Source of the DNA: CAYVUV01 sp964455095
GTDB taxonomy: Bacteria > Desulfobacterota > Binatia > HRBIN30 > CADEER01
Assembly (NCBI GenBank): GCA_964455095.1
Contig: CAYVUV010000028.1
Location: 10,028 to 74,027, forward strand
DNA length: 64,000 bases
Reading direction: 5' to 3'
Shown here one piece after another: positions 34,754-48,847 of the stretch (the first letter of the stretch is position 1; each line of letters opens with the position of its first letter). A model generated the notes under the pieces. The model had not been told where the DNA came from. It saw only the letters and a program-made list of their open reading frames with translations, and ran no database searches. The position numbers and the translations under genes are program-made.

Positions 34754-36265
34754 CTACGAGGACCGCGCGCGCGCCTTGGCGCGCGGCCGACGCGCCTGCG
34801 CATGCGGCCGCGGCCGCTTCGCGCGCGGCGGGGCTCCGATCGGGATCGGCGCGGCGGCTACGGCGCGGAACAGATCGGCGAGCTCGCGCTCCACGTACCC
34901 GACCAGGTCGTGCAGGTCGGGCACGGCATCCCAGTCGGCGTTGAAGCCCCAGAACAATCCGCCGTCGTAGCTGAACAGCGCGATCCCGAGCGCCTGGTTG
35001 TGGTTGAGCGGGACGAGCGGATAGACGGCCTGCATCTTCGAGCCGAGGAGATAGGTCGGAAACGGCGGGCCCGGCACGTTGGTGACGACGATGTTGTACG
35101 GCCGCGTCGCCGACGACAGGCGGACGAACGAGCTGAACAGGCTGCGCGACGTCCAATCGCTGACCTGTTCGAGCGTGCGCACGCCCTGCGCTTGTCGCGA
35201 GTGCTTGAGCTCGCGCACGCCCTCGCTCACCAGCTGCAAGCGCCGGCGCGGATCCCGCTCGGCCAGGGGCAGGCGGGCCACCATCATGGCGATCTGGTTG
35301 CCGAGGCTTTCGCGCTGCTCCTCGGTGCGCAGGTTGACCGGGATCATGGCGCGGAAGTCGAGGTCCGCCAGTAGCAGCCCGCGCCCGTGGAGGAAGCGTC
35401 CGAGCGCGCCGGCCACGGCGCTCAACACCACATCGTTGACCGTTCCGCCGAGGCGCTGCTTGACGGTCTTCACGGCCGCCAGGTCGGTGGCCAGCCAGTC
35501 GAACCGGCGGTGCGGTCCGATATCGACGTTGAGCGGCGTCGCCGAGGCGGGTTGCAGTCCGGCGCCGATGGCCTCTCCGACGCCGGCCACCGCCTCGCGC
35601 ACCGCTTCGACCGCCCGCAGCGGATGCCGCGCCGCTTCGCGCAGCGCGCGCACCGCCTCGAACGGCTCGGCGGCGCGGCGCATCAGCTCGCCGCCCATCA
35701 GCTGCAGCGGGCTCGGCACCGGCCGCGGCATCCACTTCGGCGGATCGACGAGCTGGGCCGTGAGCTCGGGCGTCGCGCGCATCAGCGCGCCGGTGAGCTC
35801 GACGCTGCCCACCCCGTCGATCATGCAGTGATGCGCCTTGGTGATCAGCGCGACGCGATTGCCCTCGACGCCGTCGACCACCCATAGCTCCCAGAGCGGT
35901 TTGCCGCGGTCGAGCTGCTGCGAGACGATGCGCCCGACCAGCCGTTTGAGCGAGCGCTCGTCACCGGGCTTGGGCAGCTGCACGTGGCGCACGTGGTAGT
36001 GCAGGTTGAAGCGGTGATCGTCGACCCATACCGGTGCCCCGAACAGCGGCACCCACGCCAGCCGCTGCTGGTAGCGCGGCACGCGGCGGATGGCGACCGC
36101 GATCAGACGCCGGATGCGCTCGATGTCGGTATGGCCCTCGGGCGTCGAGAGCGGCCCGGCGTCGAACAACCCAATGCCGGCCACGTGCATGTGGGCGTTG
36201 GCGTCCTCGACCTCCAGAAAGGTGGCGTCCAGAGCGCTCAGGCGCTCACAGTGCGAGTAGTCCAT
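34754..36265 (-). CDS. Wax ester synthase/diacylglycerol acyltransferase (WS/DGAT)
   Basis: 503 aa, the usual length. The acyltransferase motif HHCMIDG is at residues 145-151, preceded by LSALDATFLEVED and followed by the conserved SLGNQIAMMVARLPL and NIVVTNVPGPPFPTYLLG segments. WS/DGAT enzymes condense acyl-CoA with fatty alcohol or diacylglycerol to make storage lipids. The last ~35 residues are an unusual Arg/Lys/Pro/Ala tail (RAKRPRPHAQARRPRAKARA) beyond the enzyme core, perhaps for lipid-droplet or nucleic-acid contact. It is transcribed alone and converges with the K+ channel gene. Confidence 0.95.
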   Translation of the reverse strand: MDYSHCERLSALDATFLEVEDANAHMHVAGIGLFDAGPLSTPEGHTDIERIRRLIAVAIRRVPRYQQRLAWVPLFGAPVWVDDHRFNLHYHVRHVQLPKPGDERSLKRLVGRIVSQQLDRGKPLWELWVVDGVEGNRVALITKAHHCMIDGVGSVELTGALMRATPELTAQLVDPPKWMPRPVPSPLQLMGGELMRRAAEPFEAVRALREAARHPLRAVEAVREAVAGVGEAIGAGLQPASATPLNVDIGPHRRFDWLATDLAAVKTVKQRLGGTVNDVVLSAVAGALGRFLHGRGLLLADLDFRAMIPVNLRTEEQRESLGNQIAMMVARLPLAERDPRRRLQLVSEGVRELKHSRQAQGVRTLEQVSDWTSRSLFSSFVRLSSATRPYNIVVTNVPGPPFPTYLLGSKMQAVYPLVPLNHNQALGIALFSYDGGLFWGFNADWDAVPDLHDLVGYVERELADLFRAVAAAPIPIGAPPRAKRPRPHAQARRPRAKARARSS

Positions 36266-36513
36266 GCGTCTTCCCCCCCGCGTCGGCGCGAGCCTGGCGC
36301 CGATGCAATGCTTTATCGGCTGTTACCAGAGCAACACAGGTGCCGCGCTTCGGAGGTCCACCGGGCGCGCCTGGTCAACGCTATGCCGCGCGTGTCCTTC
36401 CCAGCGCTGGGAAGCGGCCCCGGCCTGGGAGCCCGACGCGGTTCAAGTCGGCTCGCGAGTCTCCTTCCGAAATACGGCGGCTGCGTGGTAGGTGACTGAA
36501 GGGGGGCCGTCCG

Positions 36514-39849
<3,336 letters not shown>

Positions 39850-39858
39850 GGGGCGCGG

Positions 39859-41019
39859 CTACCGGATCGCGCGATCGTAGATACGCCAGCGGCGATACAG
39901 GGGCGCGCCGAGATCGCGCCACGGCTTGTTCATGCTCTCGTTGTCCTCGAGGATCCAGGACGGCTCGCCGCCGACCAGGCCGTACTTCTTGGCGCGCCGG
40001 AAGCTCTCGACCGTGAACAAGGCGAAGATCCCGCCCTGGCGGAACTCCTTCTTGACGCCCAGCGTGAGGATGCGCACGGTCTTCATCATCCGTCTGCCGA
40101 TCAGGACCTTGAAGATGCCGGTCGGAAAGAGGCGCCCGTTCGGGATGCGTTTGAAAATGTGGTTGAGGTCGGGCAGGGCGAGCATGAACCCAGCCGGCTT
40201 GCCGTCTTTCTCGGCGATGAAGGCGAAGCGCGGATCGAGCGCCATCTTCATGTCCTTGGCGGCGAACACGAACTCCTCGCGCGTCATCGGGACGAAACCC
40301 CAGTTGTCCTCCCAGGCCGCGTTGTAGATCTCGAACGCGACCGCGACATCGCGCTCGAAGTGCTTGAGGCTGAAGTCGCGGAAGGTGAAGTTGCCTTCCT
40401 GCTGCAGGCGGTCGGCGTAGTCGATGACCTTCGGCGGGAGGTCCACGCCTTTGTCGGTCGGCAGCCAGTAGGCGACGAGGTCTTGCGCCTTGACGAAACC
40501 GGCCTGGTCGTGGAGCTCCTCGTAGTACTTGGGGTTCCACGTCGTCATGATCGTCGGGTGCTGCGACAGCCCGCGCACCAGCAGGCCGCACTCGTGGTTG
40601 GTGCTCGGGTTCATCGGGCCGCGCATGATCTGCAGCCCCTTGTCCTTGAGCCAGCTCGATGCGGCGGCGAAGAGCGCGTCGGCGACGCCCTGGTCATCGA
40701 TGCATTCGAAGAAGCCGTAGTGACCCACCGGCTCGTGGTGGTACTCGATGTGCGCGTCGTTTTTGATGGCGGCGATGCGGCCGACGACCTTGCCCGCGCG
40801 CTCGGCGAGGAAGAGTTGGATCTGCGCGCGCTTGTAGAACGGGTTCTTGACCGTATCGAGCGACTCCCACACCGCCATGCGCAGCGGCGGCACCCAGAGC
40901 GCGTAGACCGGATTCTTGCGATCGTAGAGCGTGTAGGGGAAGTCGACGAACTTCCGCTTGCCGGCCTTGTCGGTCACCGGAACGATCGTCACGCCGGGTT
41001 GTGCGGTGGTCTCGAGCAT
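39859..41019 (-). CDS. GNAT-like acyltransferase (YghO-type)
   Basis: 386 aa. It has the layout of large GNAT-related proteins of the YghO kind: YTLYDRKNPVYALWVPPLRM, then KVVGRIAAIKNDAHIEYHH, a GPMNPSTNHECGLLV loop and a C-terminal RILTLGVKKEFRQGG(I) segment near the acyl-CoA site. The substrate is not known for this family as far as I recall. It stands alone, converging with the cytochrome gene, with short repeat B upstream of its start. Confidence 0.8.
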   Translation of the reverse strand: MLETTAQPGVTIVPVTDKAGKRKFVDFPYTLYDRKNPVYALWVPPLRMAVWESLDTVKNPFYKRAQIQLFLAERAGKVVGRIAAIKNDAHIEYHHEPVGHYGFFECIDDQGVADALFAAASSWLKDKGLQIMRGPMNPSTNHECGLLVRGLSQHPTIMTTWNPKYYEELHDQAGFVKAQDLVAYWLPTDKGVDLPPKVIDYADRLQQEGNFTFRDFSLKHFERDVAVAFEIYNAAWEDNWGFVPMTREEFVFAAKDMKMALDPRFAFIAEKDGKPAGFMLALPDLNHIFKRIPNGRLFPTGIFKVLIGRRMMKTVRILTLGVKKEFRQGGIFALFTVESFRRAKKYGLVGGEPSWILEDNESMNKPWRDLGAPLYRRWRIYDRAIR

Positions 41020-41070
41020 CGGTTTCCAGAGGGTCGGGGGGGACTATAGAGGGCGCGGGCGGTTCGGAAA

Positions 41071-41146
41071 ATCCCCCTCAAGCCCCTGTCGGCTTTGCCG
41101 GGCAAATTGGAGAGGATTCTGGTTCCTCTCCCGGAGGGAGAGGAAC
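41071..41146. repeat. Short degenerate relative of the hairpin repeat, copy B
   Basis: Begins with ATCCCCCTCA and ends with the palindrome TTCCTCTCCCGGAGGGAGAG; it is about half the length of copies A, C and D and lacks their interior. It lies upstream of the GNAT gene and downstream of the response regulator gene. Confidence 0.65.
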
Positions 41147-41176
41147 GTCGAAGCGTGATAAATTGGTGCGGAGCGT

Positions 41177-42600
<1,424 letters not shown>

Positions 42601-42604
<4 letters not shown>

Positions 42605-44703
42605 GCGTGGCTCCTCAGTTCGGCCGGCGGCGCCGGCAGCCGCATCGTGACCACCGTACCGCCGCGCGCACCGGCGGCGACCGAGAGCTCGCCCCGATGC
42701 GCGTCGACGATGCGTTTGGCGATCGCCAGCCCGAGCCCGGTGCCGCTCGGCTTGAGCGAGAAAAACGGTTCGAACACCCGTGCCAGGGCGTCGGGCGGGA
42801 TGCCGCCGCCGTTGTCTTCGACGCGCAGTGCGCCGCTGCCGTTTTCTGCCTGAACGGCGATGGCGATGGAGCGCGCGGCCGGCTGAGCGGCGAGCGCATC
42901 GGCGGCGTTTTCGATCAGGTTGATGAGCACCTGGCGGATCTTCTCGCCGTCGGCGGTCAGGACGATTCCGTCGCGGGCATCGACGGCCACGGCGATGTCG
43001 GCCTGCGCCAGGCGCGGACGCAACGCGTCGACGGTGGCGCGCACCAGGCCGCCGAGATCGGTGGGGGCGAAGCGAAACTCGTCGCGGCGGGAGAAGCGCA
43101 ACAGCGCGCGCACTTGCTGCTCGACGCGTTCGAGCTCGGCGAGGATGAGCGCGTGCTCGGCGGCGAACGGCGCCGCGGACTCGCGGGCGAGTTGCTGGGC
43201 GAGGCTGCGCGCGGCGGTGATCGGGTTGCGGATCTCGTGCGCGATGCGCGCGGCCATCTCGCCGATGGCGGCGAGCGTCTCGGCATGGGCGAGCGAACGC
43301 TCGACGGCGACGGCGCGATCGAGCAGCTCGGCGGCGTCGAGCACCAGCGCGAACTGATCGGCGAAGCTCTGCACGGCGCGCACGTCGTCGTCGGAGAACG
43401 AAGCGTTGAGCGCGCCGGTGGTGACGAAGCAGTAGCCCCAGCGCTGGCGCGGGCTGACGATCGGCACCACGCCGACGATGTCGGCTTCGACCAACGCTTC
43501 CTGCAGCGGCCCGGGCAGGTTGCGAAACGTCCCGGCGGCAAAGGTCTGTGCCGGCAGCGCATCGGCGGCACGGCCGCTCGGCCAGACGCGGCGCAGCGGC
43601 TCGAGATCGAGCCGCCCGTGCGCGATGACCTGACGGTCGCGCTCGAGCAGCAGGGCGGCGCCGCGCAACTGCATGACCGCGGCGATCTCCGCCAGCGCGC
43701 GCCGGCAACACTCCTCGATGCCGCGCTGCGGGGCGAGGGCGAGCAACGCCGCACTGAGCCGCTCGCGCCGCCAACGGCCGCGCCGAAACAGCAGGTGGTC
43801 GATGGCGGCGTGCAGCGGGGCCTGAACGCGGACGAGCACGAGCACCGGCAGGAGGAGCGTGGCGATGGCGAAGGCGGGGCGCAGCGCCGGTTGATCGATC
43901 GCGCCTTCGGCCCAGCGCAGCGCGAGGACGATGACGGCGACCCCGGCGATCGTCGCGGCGGTCGCGATCAGGCGGCGCACGACCTCGCCGAAGATGCGCG
44001 CCGCGAAGGGCAGGGCGAGCAGGATGCCGATGCCGACGTTGGCCAGCGACACCCAATGCGGCGTGCCCCAGGTCAGCGGGGCCTTGATCCCGGCGACGAA
44101 CAGCACCGCCAGGCCGAGCAGGCCGGCGCTGAGCATGACGACGTCGGCGTAGCGCGCCTCGCCGAGACCGCCCGGCCGCCACAGGCCGCGGCGCGCGTAG
44201 CGGCTGATCTGCCACAGGCTGAGCGCGAGCGCGCTGAGAATGTAGGCGAACAGCAGCATCTGGAAGGTGCCGACGCGTTCCTGTTGCGTGGCGCCGGGAA
44301 GCCAGGACAGGTGTGCGGACAGGGAGATCAGCGCCACCGCCGGGGCGTAGTTGGCGATCAGCCAGAGGCGGCGCGGCGACGGCGCGCGCAGCGGAAAGAG
44401 CTGCGCCATATGGTGGAACATGGCGACGCTGCTGATCAGCATGATGTCGCTGGCGAAATAGAGCACCAGCAGCGGCGGCGTCGGGTGGTTGTGCAGGTCA
44501 TCGGGCACCAGGGTCAGCAGCATGCCCAGGGCGTAAAACCCCCCGATGCACGTCGAGATGATGGGGAGCAGGGTCGAGAGCTGGTTGGGCGCGCCGTGCG
44601 CCCGCAGCGCGCGCCAGCCGTCCTGCGCGACGATCGCCCAGATCAGCGCCGGCAGCACATAGGCCCCGGCCGCGACGAGCTGAAAGGTGCTGGGTTCGCT
44701 CAT
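42601..44703 (-). CDS. Membrane sensor histidine kinase
   Basis: Start set at ATG 44703 (MSEPSTFQLVAAG) because the upstream part of the frame is hydrophilic and unlike a protein start; 700 aa. Seven or more membrane helices occupy residues ~8-315, followed by a GAF-like domain (~340-470), a HisKA with H489 (RIAHEIRNPITAARSL) and an HATPase (N-box NLIENAADAL, G boxes VEDNGGGIPPDA and GTGLGLAIAK). The layout resembles PrsK-type kinases. It is co-translated with the NtrC-type regulator. The signal is unknown. Confidence 0.93.
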
Positions 44704-44944
44704 GCTGAAGCCATCACGCGAGCGGGTCTTTGAGGCCAGACAATCCCATGCAGGGTGTCGAGACCGCAAGCCCGGTGCCAGCACGGGAACACCCCGCGGG
44801 GCTTGGTTCTCGTTCCGCGGCGCGGTCAAACGTCACCGAGGCGTAGTCCGGCGCCTGTTTGGATATGCGGCCAGGCGCATGTGCCCATATGCGTTCCGTG
44901 GTTGCGCACCGGCCGGGCCTTACTCGATCGATTGCGGCCCGCCG

Positions 44945-44960
44945 TGGCACGGCTTCTGCT
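44945..44960 (+). promoter_or_regulatory. Sigma-54 (-24/-12) promoter candidate
   Basis: TGGCACGGCTTCTGCT matches the consensus TGGCACG-N4-TTGCW except for the first T of the -12 box, with the GG and GC dinucleotides at the required spacing. It precedes the small membrane protein gene (ATG 45007) by ~46 bp. The adjacent, divergent two-component pair encodes a sigma-54 activator, so regulation by it is plausible. An imperfect inverted repeat (CAAAC at 44827, GTTTG at 44857) upstream could be its binding site. Confidence 0.6.
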
Positions 44961-45006
44961 CTAGCTGTCGATCGCAGAAGCAACGAGCCCAGAGGAGGAT
45001 ATGAGC

Positions 45007-45222
45007 ATGATGCCTATCACGTCCGTCATGTCGTCGGTGCTGCCGATGTCCTTCGACTTCGGCACCAGCTTCGGCTGGCTGCTGTTGGCCGTGCTGCTCG
45101 CCAGCGCCCTCGGTGTGTTCGGGGCGGCGCTGACTTCCCGTCGCCGGCGTTCCGGTGCTAAAGCGATGTTCATACGGCCCGCGCCCCCGCTGGCGCGTGC
45201 CCACCGGCCGATGGCGGCCTGA
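45007..45222 (+). CDS. Small single-pass membrane protein
   Basis: 71 aa. ATG 45007 is preferred over 45001 because AGGAGG (44993-44998) is eight bases away from it. One hydrophobic helix (FGWLLLAVLLASALGVFGA) is followed by a basic stretch (SRRRRSGAK), giving a likely cytoplasmic C-terminus. It is behind the sigma-54-like promoter and 11 bp before the Coq4-like gene, so the two are likely co-transcribed. Function unknown. Confidence 0.65.
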   Translation: MMPITSVMSSVLPMSFDFGTSFGWLLLAVLLASALGVFGAALTSRRRRSGAKAMFIRPAPPLARAHRPMAA

Positions 45223-45233
45223 GGAAACCAATC

Positions 45234-45983
45234 ATGCAGACCAACGACACCCCCCTGCGGCGCAAGATTCAGTGGCGGCGCGCCTGGAAGGCGCTGCAGC
45301 TTCTCATCGAGGACCCGCAACGCACCGAGCAGGTGTTCGAGATCACCGACTCGCTGGCCGGCAACAGCTTCGAGCGCGCCTATCAGCGCTTCCTGCGCCA
45401 TCCGGACGGCCAGCGACTGCTCGCCGAACGCCCGTCGCTGCTGGCGACGCTCTCCGACCGCGCCGCGCTGCGCGCCCTGCCGGCCGGCTCGCTCGGCCGC
45501 GCCTACGCCGACTTCATGGAGGCCGGGCAGCTGACCGCCGAGGGGCTCGTCGCCGCCGAGGAGATGGTGCAGCGCCAGCACCCGGTGCCGCAGGACGCCG
45601 ACCGCGAATTCTACGGCGACCGCGTGCGCGACATGCACGACCTCTGGCACGTGCTCACCGGCTACGGCATGGACGAGGCCGGTGAGGCGGCGAACCTCGC
45701 CTTCACCCTCGGTCAGATCCCGACCGGTGGCATCGCGTTCATCGTCGTCGCCGCGGCGCTGATCGGTCCGAAGGACATCCGCTTCTCGTGGCAGCGCTAC
45801 CTGTTCCGCGCCTGGCAGCGCGGCCGCCGCGCCGCGATGATGACGGTCGCTCCGTACGAGCAGTTGCTGACGCAGCCGCTCGCGGACGCCCGTCGCAGCC
45901 TGCGCATCCAGCCACCGGAAGAGGCGCACCCCGAAGGTGTCGTCGTCGCCACCCGGGCGGATATCGCCACCGCGATGGGGTGA
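45234..45983 (+). CDS. Coq4-like ubiquinone biosynthesis protein
   Basis: 249 aa with GAGGAAA before the ATG. The Coq4 metal-binding motif H-D-x2-H-x11-E is present: H135, D136, H139 and E151 in HDLWHVLTGYGMDEAGE. Coq4 organises or catalyses a step in ubiquinone ring modification. No other ubiquinone genes are nearby. Its location behind a small membrane protein and a candidate sigma-54 promoter is unusual and suggests conditional expression. Confidence 0.88.
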   Translation: MQTNDTPLRRKIQWRRAWKALQLLIEDPQRTEQVFEITDSLAGNSFERAYQRFLRHPDGQRLLAERPSLLATLSDRAALRALPAGSLGRAYADFMEAGQLTAEGLVAAEEMVQRQHPVPQDADREFYGDRVRDMHDLWHVLTGYGMDEAGEAANLAFTLGQIPTGGIAFIVVAAALIGPKDIRFSWQRYLFRAWQRGRRAAMMTVAPYEQLLTQPLADARRSLRIQPPEEAHPEGVVVATRADIATAMG

Positions 45984-46003
45984 TGAATGTATCTCGCGCC
46001 GGT

Positions 46004-46164
46004 TTCCTCTCCCGGATGGGAGAGGATTAAGGTGAGGAGGATTCAATTGCGCCGAAGGCCACGGATGACGTTCGGCCTTGGGCGGGCCGCCAAAAGCTGG
46101 GGTTGGCTTCGCCCATCAGTTTAATCCCCCTCATCTTGTCCTTCTCCCAATCCGGGAGAAGGAA
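46004..46164. repeat. Hairpin-ended ~160-bp repeat, copy C (inverted relative to A and D)
   Basis: Reverse complement of the A/D form: TTCCTCTCCCGGAT at the left, GGGAGAAGGAA at the right, with GGCGAAGCCAAC (as its complement) inside. It lies between the convergent Coq4-like and phosphatidyltransferase genes and could act as a bidirectional terminator through its terminal hairpins. Confidence 0.85.
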
Positions 46165-46204
46165 CCCTCGTTCGATACGTGACAGGAATCCTGAAGCGCG
46201 CTGC

Positions 46205-46768
46205 CTATCGCCGGCGCATTCGCGCGGCGTGAAACACCGACGGCACGTCGTGCCGGCACTCCGCCGAGAGGAGCGTAATGCCCAACTCGTCGACCGCGCA
46301 GAGCAACTGAAAGAGCGCCGCGAACCGGAACGGCCAGGCGAAATCGAAGATCAGCAGGAGCGGGATGCTGACCGCCATCAACCCCGCCCCAAACTTGACC
46401 GACCAGGTGTGGTAACCGGGAACGGCCCGGTACTTCAGATAGGCGATCGCCGTCGGCACCAGCATGCAGACGACGGCGAGGATCGCATAGGGCGCCTCGC
46501 GGCGCACGATCTCCGGCCACAGCCACCACGCGCCGAAGGGCAGGCAGACCCAGAGCGAGAAGTCAGCCCACTGATCGAGCCGGGCGCCGAAGTCCGATTC
46601 CTGCCCGAGCCGGCGGGCGAGCGCGCCGTCGAGTACGTCGGACGCGAGTGCCAAACCGAAGAGCGCGAGGAAGATGCCGGTGGCCCCGTGCCACGCCAAC
46701 ACCAGCAGCACCGGTGTACACAGGACGCGGAAGGCGCTGACCAGGTTCGGTGCGTTGACTGGAAACAT
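46205..46768 (-). CDS. CDP-alcohol phosphatidyltransferase family protein
   Basis: 187 aa. The full catalytic signature D-x2-D-G-x2-A-R-x8-G-x3-D-x3-D is exact (D44, D47, G48, A51, R52, G61, D65, D69, in SDVLDGALARRLGQESDFG). Four to six hydrophobic helices surround it. Enzymes of this family move a phosphoalcohol from a CDP-linked donor onto an acceptor. The substrates are not set by the motif. It is 15 bp downstream of a small membrane-protein gene, a likely two-gene operon. Confidence 0.93.
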   Translation of the reverse strand: MFPVNAPNLVSAFRVLCTPVLLVLAWHGATGIFLALFGLALASDVLDGALARRLGQESDFGARLDQWADFSLWVCLPFGAWWLWPEIVRREAPYAILAVVCMLVPTAIAYLKYRAVPGYHTWSVKFGAGLMAVSIPLLLIFDFAWPFRFAALFQLLCAVDELGITLLSAECRHDVPSVFHAARMRRR

Positions 46769-46783
46769 ACTCGTTCCCCGCGA

Positions 46784-47188
46784 TCACGGACTGCGCGTGA
46801 GCCGGCGGTGTGCGCGCCACAGTAGGACGCCCGGTATCGAGAACACCAACATCTGCACAATGCCTGCGAGCCACCCACGCCCGTTGGGGCTGGTCTGATT
46901 CCAGACCAGGTGACTGAAGGCGATGTAGAGCTCATACGCCGCCGCGCCGGGAAGAATCCACGAACGCTGAAACCAAAACCCCCAGGCGCCGACGAGAAAG
47001 ACGGCCCAATGAATCGGTGCGGTCAGCAGCGCCGGCGCGCCGCGCAGCTCGAAGCCAAACCACACCTCGACATCGCGCACATGCGCCAGGAAGAGATCGC
47101 GCCAAACGAGAAAGCCCACACTGCCGAGACAGAACACCGCCAACGCGGTCATCCACCAGGGGCGGCGCTGTGTCGATGGGTCATCCAC
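46784..47188 (-). CDS. Small multi-pass membrane protein, unknown function
   Basis: 134 aa with four hydrophobic segments (MTALAVFCLGSVGFLVW, APIHWAVFLVGAWGFWF, SWILPGAAAYELYIAF, GIVQMLVFSIPGVLLW). The upstream end is near a promoter region that it shares divergently with the toxin-antitoxin pair. No family is recognised. It precedes the phosphatidyltransferase gene by 15 bp on the same strand. Confidence 0.75.
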   Translation of the reverse strand: MDDPSTQRRPWWMTALAVFCLGSVGFLVWRDLFLAHVRDVEVWFGFELRGAPALLTAPIHWAVFLVGAWGFWFQRSWILPGAAAYELYIAFSHLVWNQTSPNGRGWLAGIVQMLVFSIPGVLLWRAHRRLTRSP

Positions 47189-47285
47189 GATTCACCATCA
47201 TCGTCGAAGTGAGGATCGCTATAGAACTTGAAGTCGAGATTCGTCCACAGTCGAGGGGGTCAGCGCCGCTCATTGCCGCCCCAGC

Positions 47286-47310
47286 GCTATCAATGCTATC
47301 AATTTGCTAT
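47286..47310 (+). repeat. Tandem 9-bp repeats over the antitoxin start
   Basis: GCTATCAAT occurs twice in tandem (47286-47294, 47295-47303) with a third GCTAT at 47306-47310 running into the ATG at 47309. It is a candidate operator for autorepression by the antitoxin or part of its translation start region. Confidence 0.45.
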
Positions 47311-47548
47311 GGCCCAACTGATTGTCCGGAGCATCGAAGACAAGGTCGTCGCTGAGCTCAAGCAGCGCGCAGCGCGGCGTGGTGTGTCGATGGAGGAGGA
47401 GCATCGGCGCATCCTTCGTGAAGCCCTTAGCCAGCGAGGTCGCGGCGGGCGGCGCTCGTTCAAGGACCATCTGGCCCAGATGCCAGACGTGGGAGGCGAC
47501 CAACTGTTTGAGCGCCCGGTGGCGCGGATGCGCCGCGTCCGGCTCTGA
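47309..47548 (+). CDS. FitA-like ribbon-helix-helix antitoxin
   Basis: 79 aa from ATG 47309; a longer upstream frame is not supported. The N-terminus AQLIVRSIEDKVVAELKQRA followed by ARRGVSMEEEHRRILREAL is the FitA/RHH DNA-binding fold of VapBC-type antitoxins. The C-terminal part (FKDHLAQMPDVGGDQLF) would wrap and block the toxin active site. Its stop overlaps the toxin start (TGATG), the usual coupling that keeps antitoxin in excess. Confidence 0.9.
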   Translation: MAQLIVRSIEDKVVAELKQRAARRGVSMEEEHRRILREALSQRGRGGRRSFKDHLAQMPDVGGDQLFERPVARMRRVRL

Positions 47549-47961
47549 TGGCGTTTCTCCTCGACACCAACGTGCTCTCCGAGCTGCGCAAGGGCGAACG
47601 TTGCAACCCGTCCGTTCGTCAGTGGTTCTCGGTCGTCGAAGCGGATGATCTGTACGTGAGCGTGCTCGTCGTTGGCGAGATCCGCCGGGGAATTGAGCTG
47701 CTCCGCCGCCGCGATACGCGTGGTGCGACTGCCTTGGATCGTTGGCTGAGCGAGCTCGAGCGCCGTTACGCCGATCACCTCCTGCCGGTCACCCTGGAAA
47801 TCTGCCGGATCTGGGGCGGGATGAGCCTCGCGCGTCCGCTCGCACCCATCGACGGCCTGCTGGCAGCCACGGCCGTCCACCACGGGATGACGCTGGTCAC
47901 CCGCAACGTCGGGGACGTCGAACGGTCCGGCGCCGCCTTGCTCAATCCCTTTGCGGCGTGA
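47548..47961 (+). CDS. PIN-domain toxin (VapC/FitB-like ribonuclease)
   Basis: 137 aa. The acidic PIN quartet is intact: D6 (LLDTNVLSEL), E44 (VGEIRRGIE), D102 (APIDGLLAATA) and D123 (TRNVGDVE). PIN toxins of the VapC family cut RNA in a Mg2+-dependent way. It is coupled to the antitoxin and converges with the methyltransferase gene. Confidence 0.93.
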   Translation: MAFLLDTNVLSELRKGERCNPSVRQWFSVVEADDLYVSVLVVGEIRRGIELLRRRDTRGATALDRWLSELERRYADHLLPVTLEICRIWGGMSLARPLAPIDGLLAATAVHHGMTLVTRNVGDVERSGAALLNPFAA

Positions 47962-47982
47962 GCTGGCGGTTGTGTAAGCCGC

Positions 47983-48840
47983 TTACGCCCGCCGCGCGGT
48001 GACGATCCACGCCGCCGAGGGCATCTGCACGCCGGTGGGGGTGGTGTAGGGGGCGAGCGATTCGCGCACGGCGCCGGCGACCACAGCGACGAGGGCCGGG
48101 TCGGCATCGCCCAGGGCTCGGGAGGTGGGGCCCATCTGCAGCAGGAAGTCGACGGTCTGGTCGATGTCGCCGCCGCCGCCGACGGTGAGGGTTTCGCGCG
48201 TCGGCTCGAAGCCGATGTTGGTGAAACCGGCGCGGTCGAGGATGCCGCGCACGCGGTCGGGGTCGGCGAAGGCGAACGGGCCCGGGGCGTTGGGGTCGGG
48301 GATCGGCGGTGGCGGCATGTGCTGCAGCGCCGCCATCAGCGGCACGAACATCCACGGGTTCTCGGGCAGCGCCTGCCAACACACGAACGCCAGCCGGCCA
48401 CCGGGCCGCAAGCCGCCGCGCAGGTTGGTGAAGGCGGCGACCGGATCGCTGAAGAACATGACACCGAAGCGCGAGAAGACGACGTCGAAGTCGGCGCCTT
48501 CGAAGTCGTGCGTCTGCACGTCGGTGGCCTCGAAGCGCGCGTGCGCGAGGTTGGCCGCTTCGGCGCGCGCCCGCGCGCGTTCGAGCATGACCGCCGAGAT
48601 GTCCAGCCCGGTGACCGATCCGGTGGCGCCGACGCGCCGCGCCAGCTCGAGGCTGCTGTCGCCGCAGCCGCAGCCGACGTCGAGCACGTGCTCGCCGTGC
48701 GCCAGGGCGGCGCGGTCCATCGCCCGCTGCCCGAGCGGGCGAATCTGCACGTCGATCAGATCCTGCAGCGCCACCCACTTGGGGCCGGCTTGCTCGTTCC
48801 AGTACTGACGCTGCTCGGCGTTCCCCGCGGTTTGCTCCAT
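47983..48840 (-). CDS. Class I SAM-dependent methyltransferase
   Basis: 285 aa. SAM motif I is VLDVGCGCGDSS (52-63), followed by VTGLDISAVMLERAR and a FDVVFSRFGVMFFSDP motif-II/III region. The overall pattern is of a ubiquinone/arsenite-type small-molecule methyltransferase, but no substrate can be read. The stop of the upstream MsrB gene lies 7 bp before its start, so the two are probably co-transcribed. Confidence 0.9.
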   Translation of the reverse strand: MEQTAGNAEQRQYWNEQAGPKWVALQDLIDVQIRPLGQRAMDRAALAHGEHVLDVGCGCGDSSLELARRVGATGSVTGLDISAVMLERARARAEAANLAHARFEATDVQTHDFEGADFDVVFSRFGVMFFSDPVAAFTNLRGGLRPGGRLAFVCWQALPENPWMFVPLMAALQHMPPPPIPDPNAPGPFAFADPDRVRGILDRAGFTNIGFEPTRETLTVGGGGDIDQTVDFLLQMGPTSRALGDADPALVAVVAGAVRESLAPYTTPTGVQMPSAAWIVTARRA

Positions 48841-48847
48841 GGCGGCG

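Noticed and set aside
42605..44215. N-terminal extension of the response regulator frame to 44215
   Set aside because: The extension is the wrong frame of the histidine kinase; the receiver domain starts at 42604 with its own ribosome-binding site.
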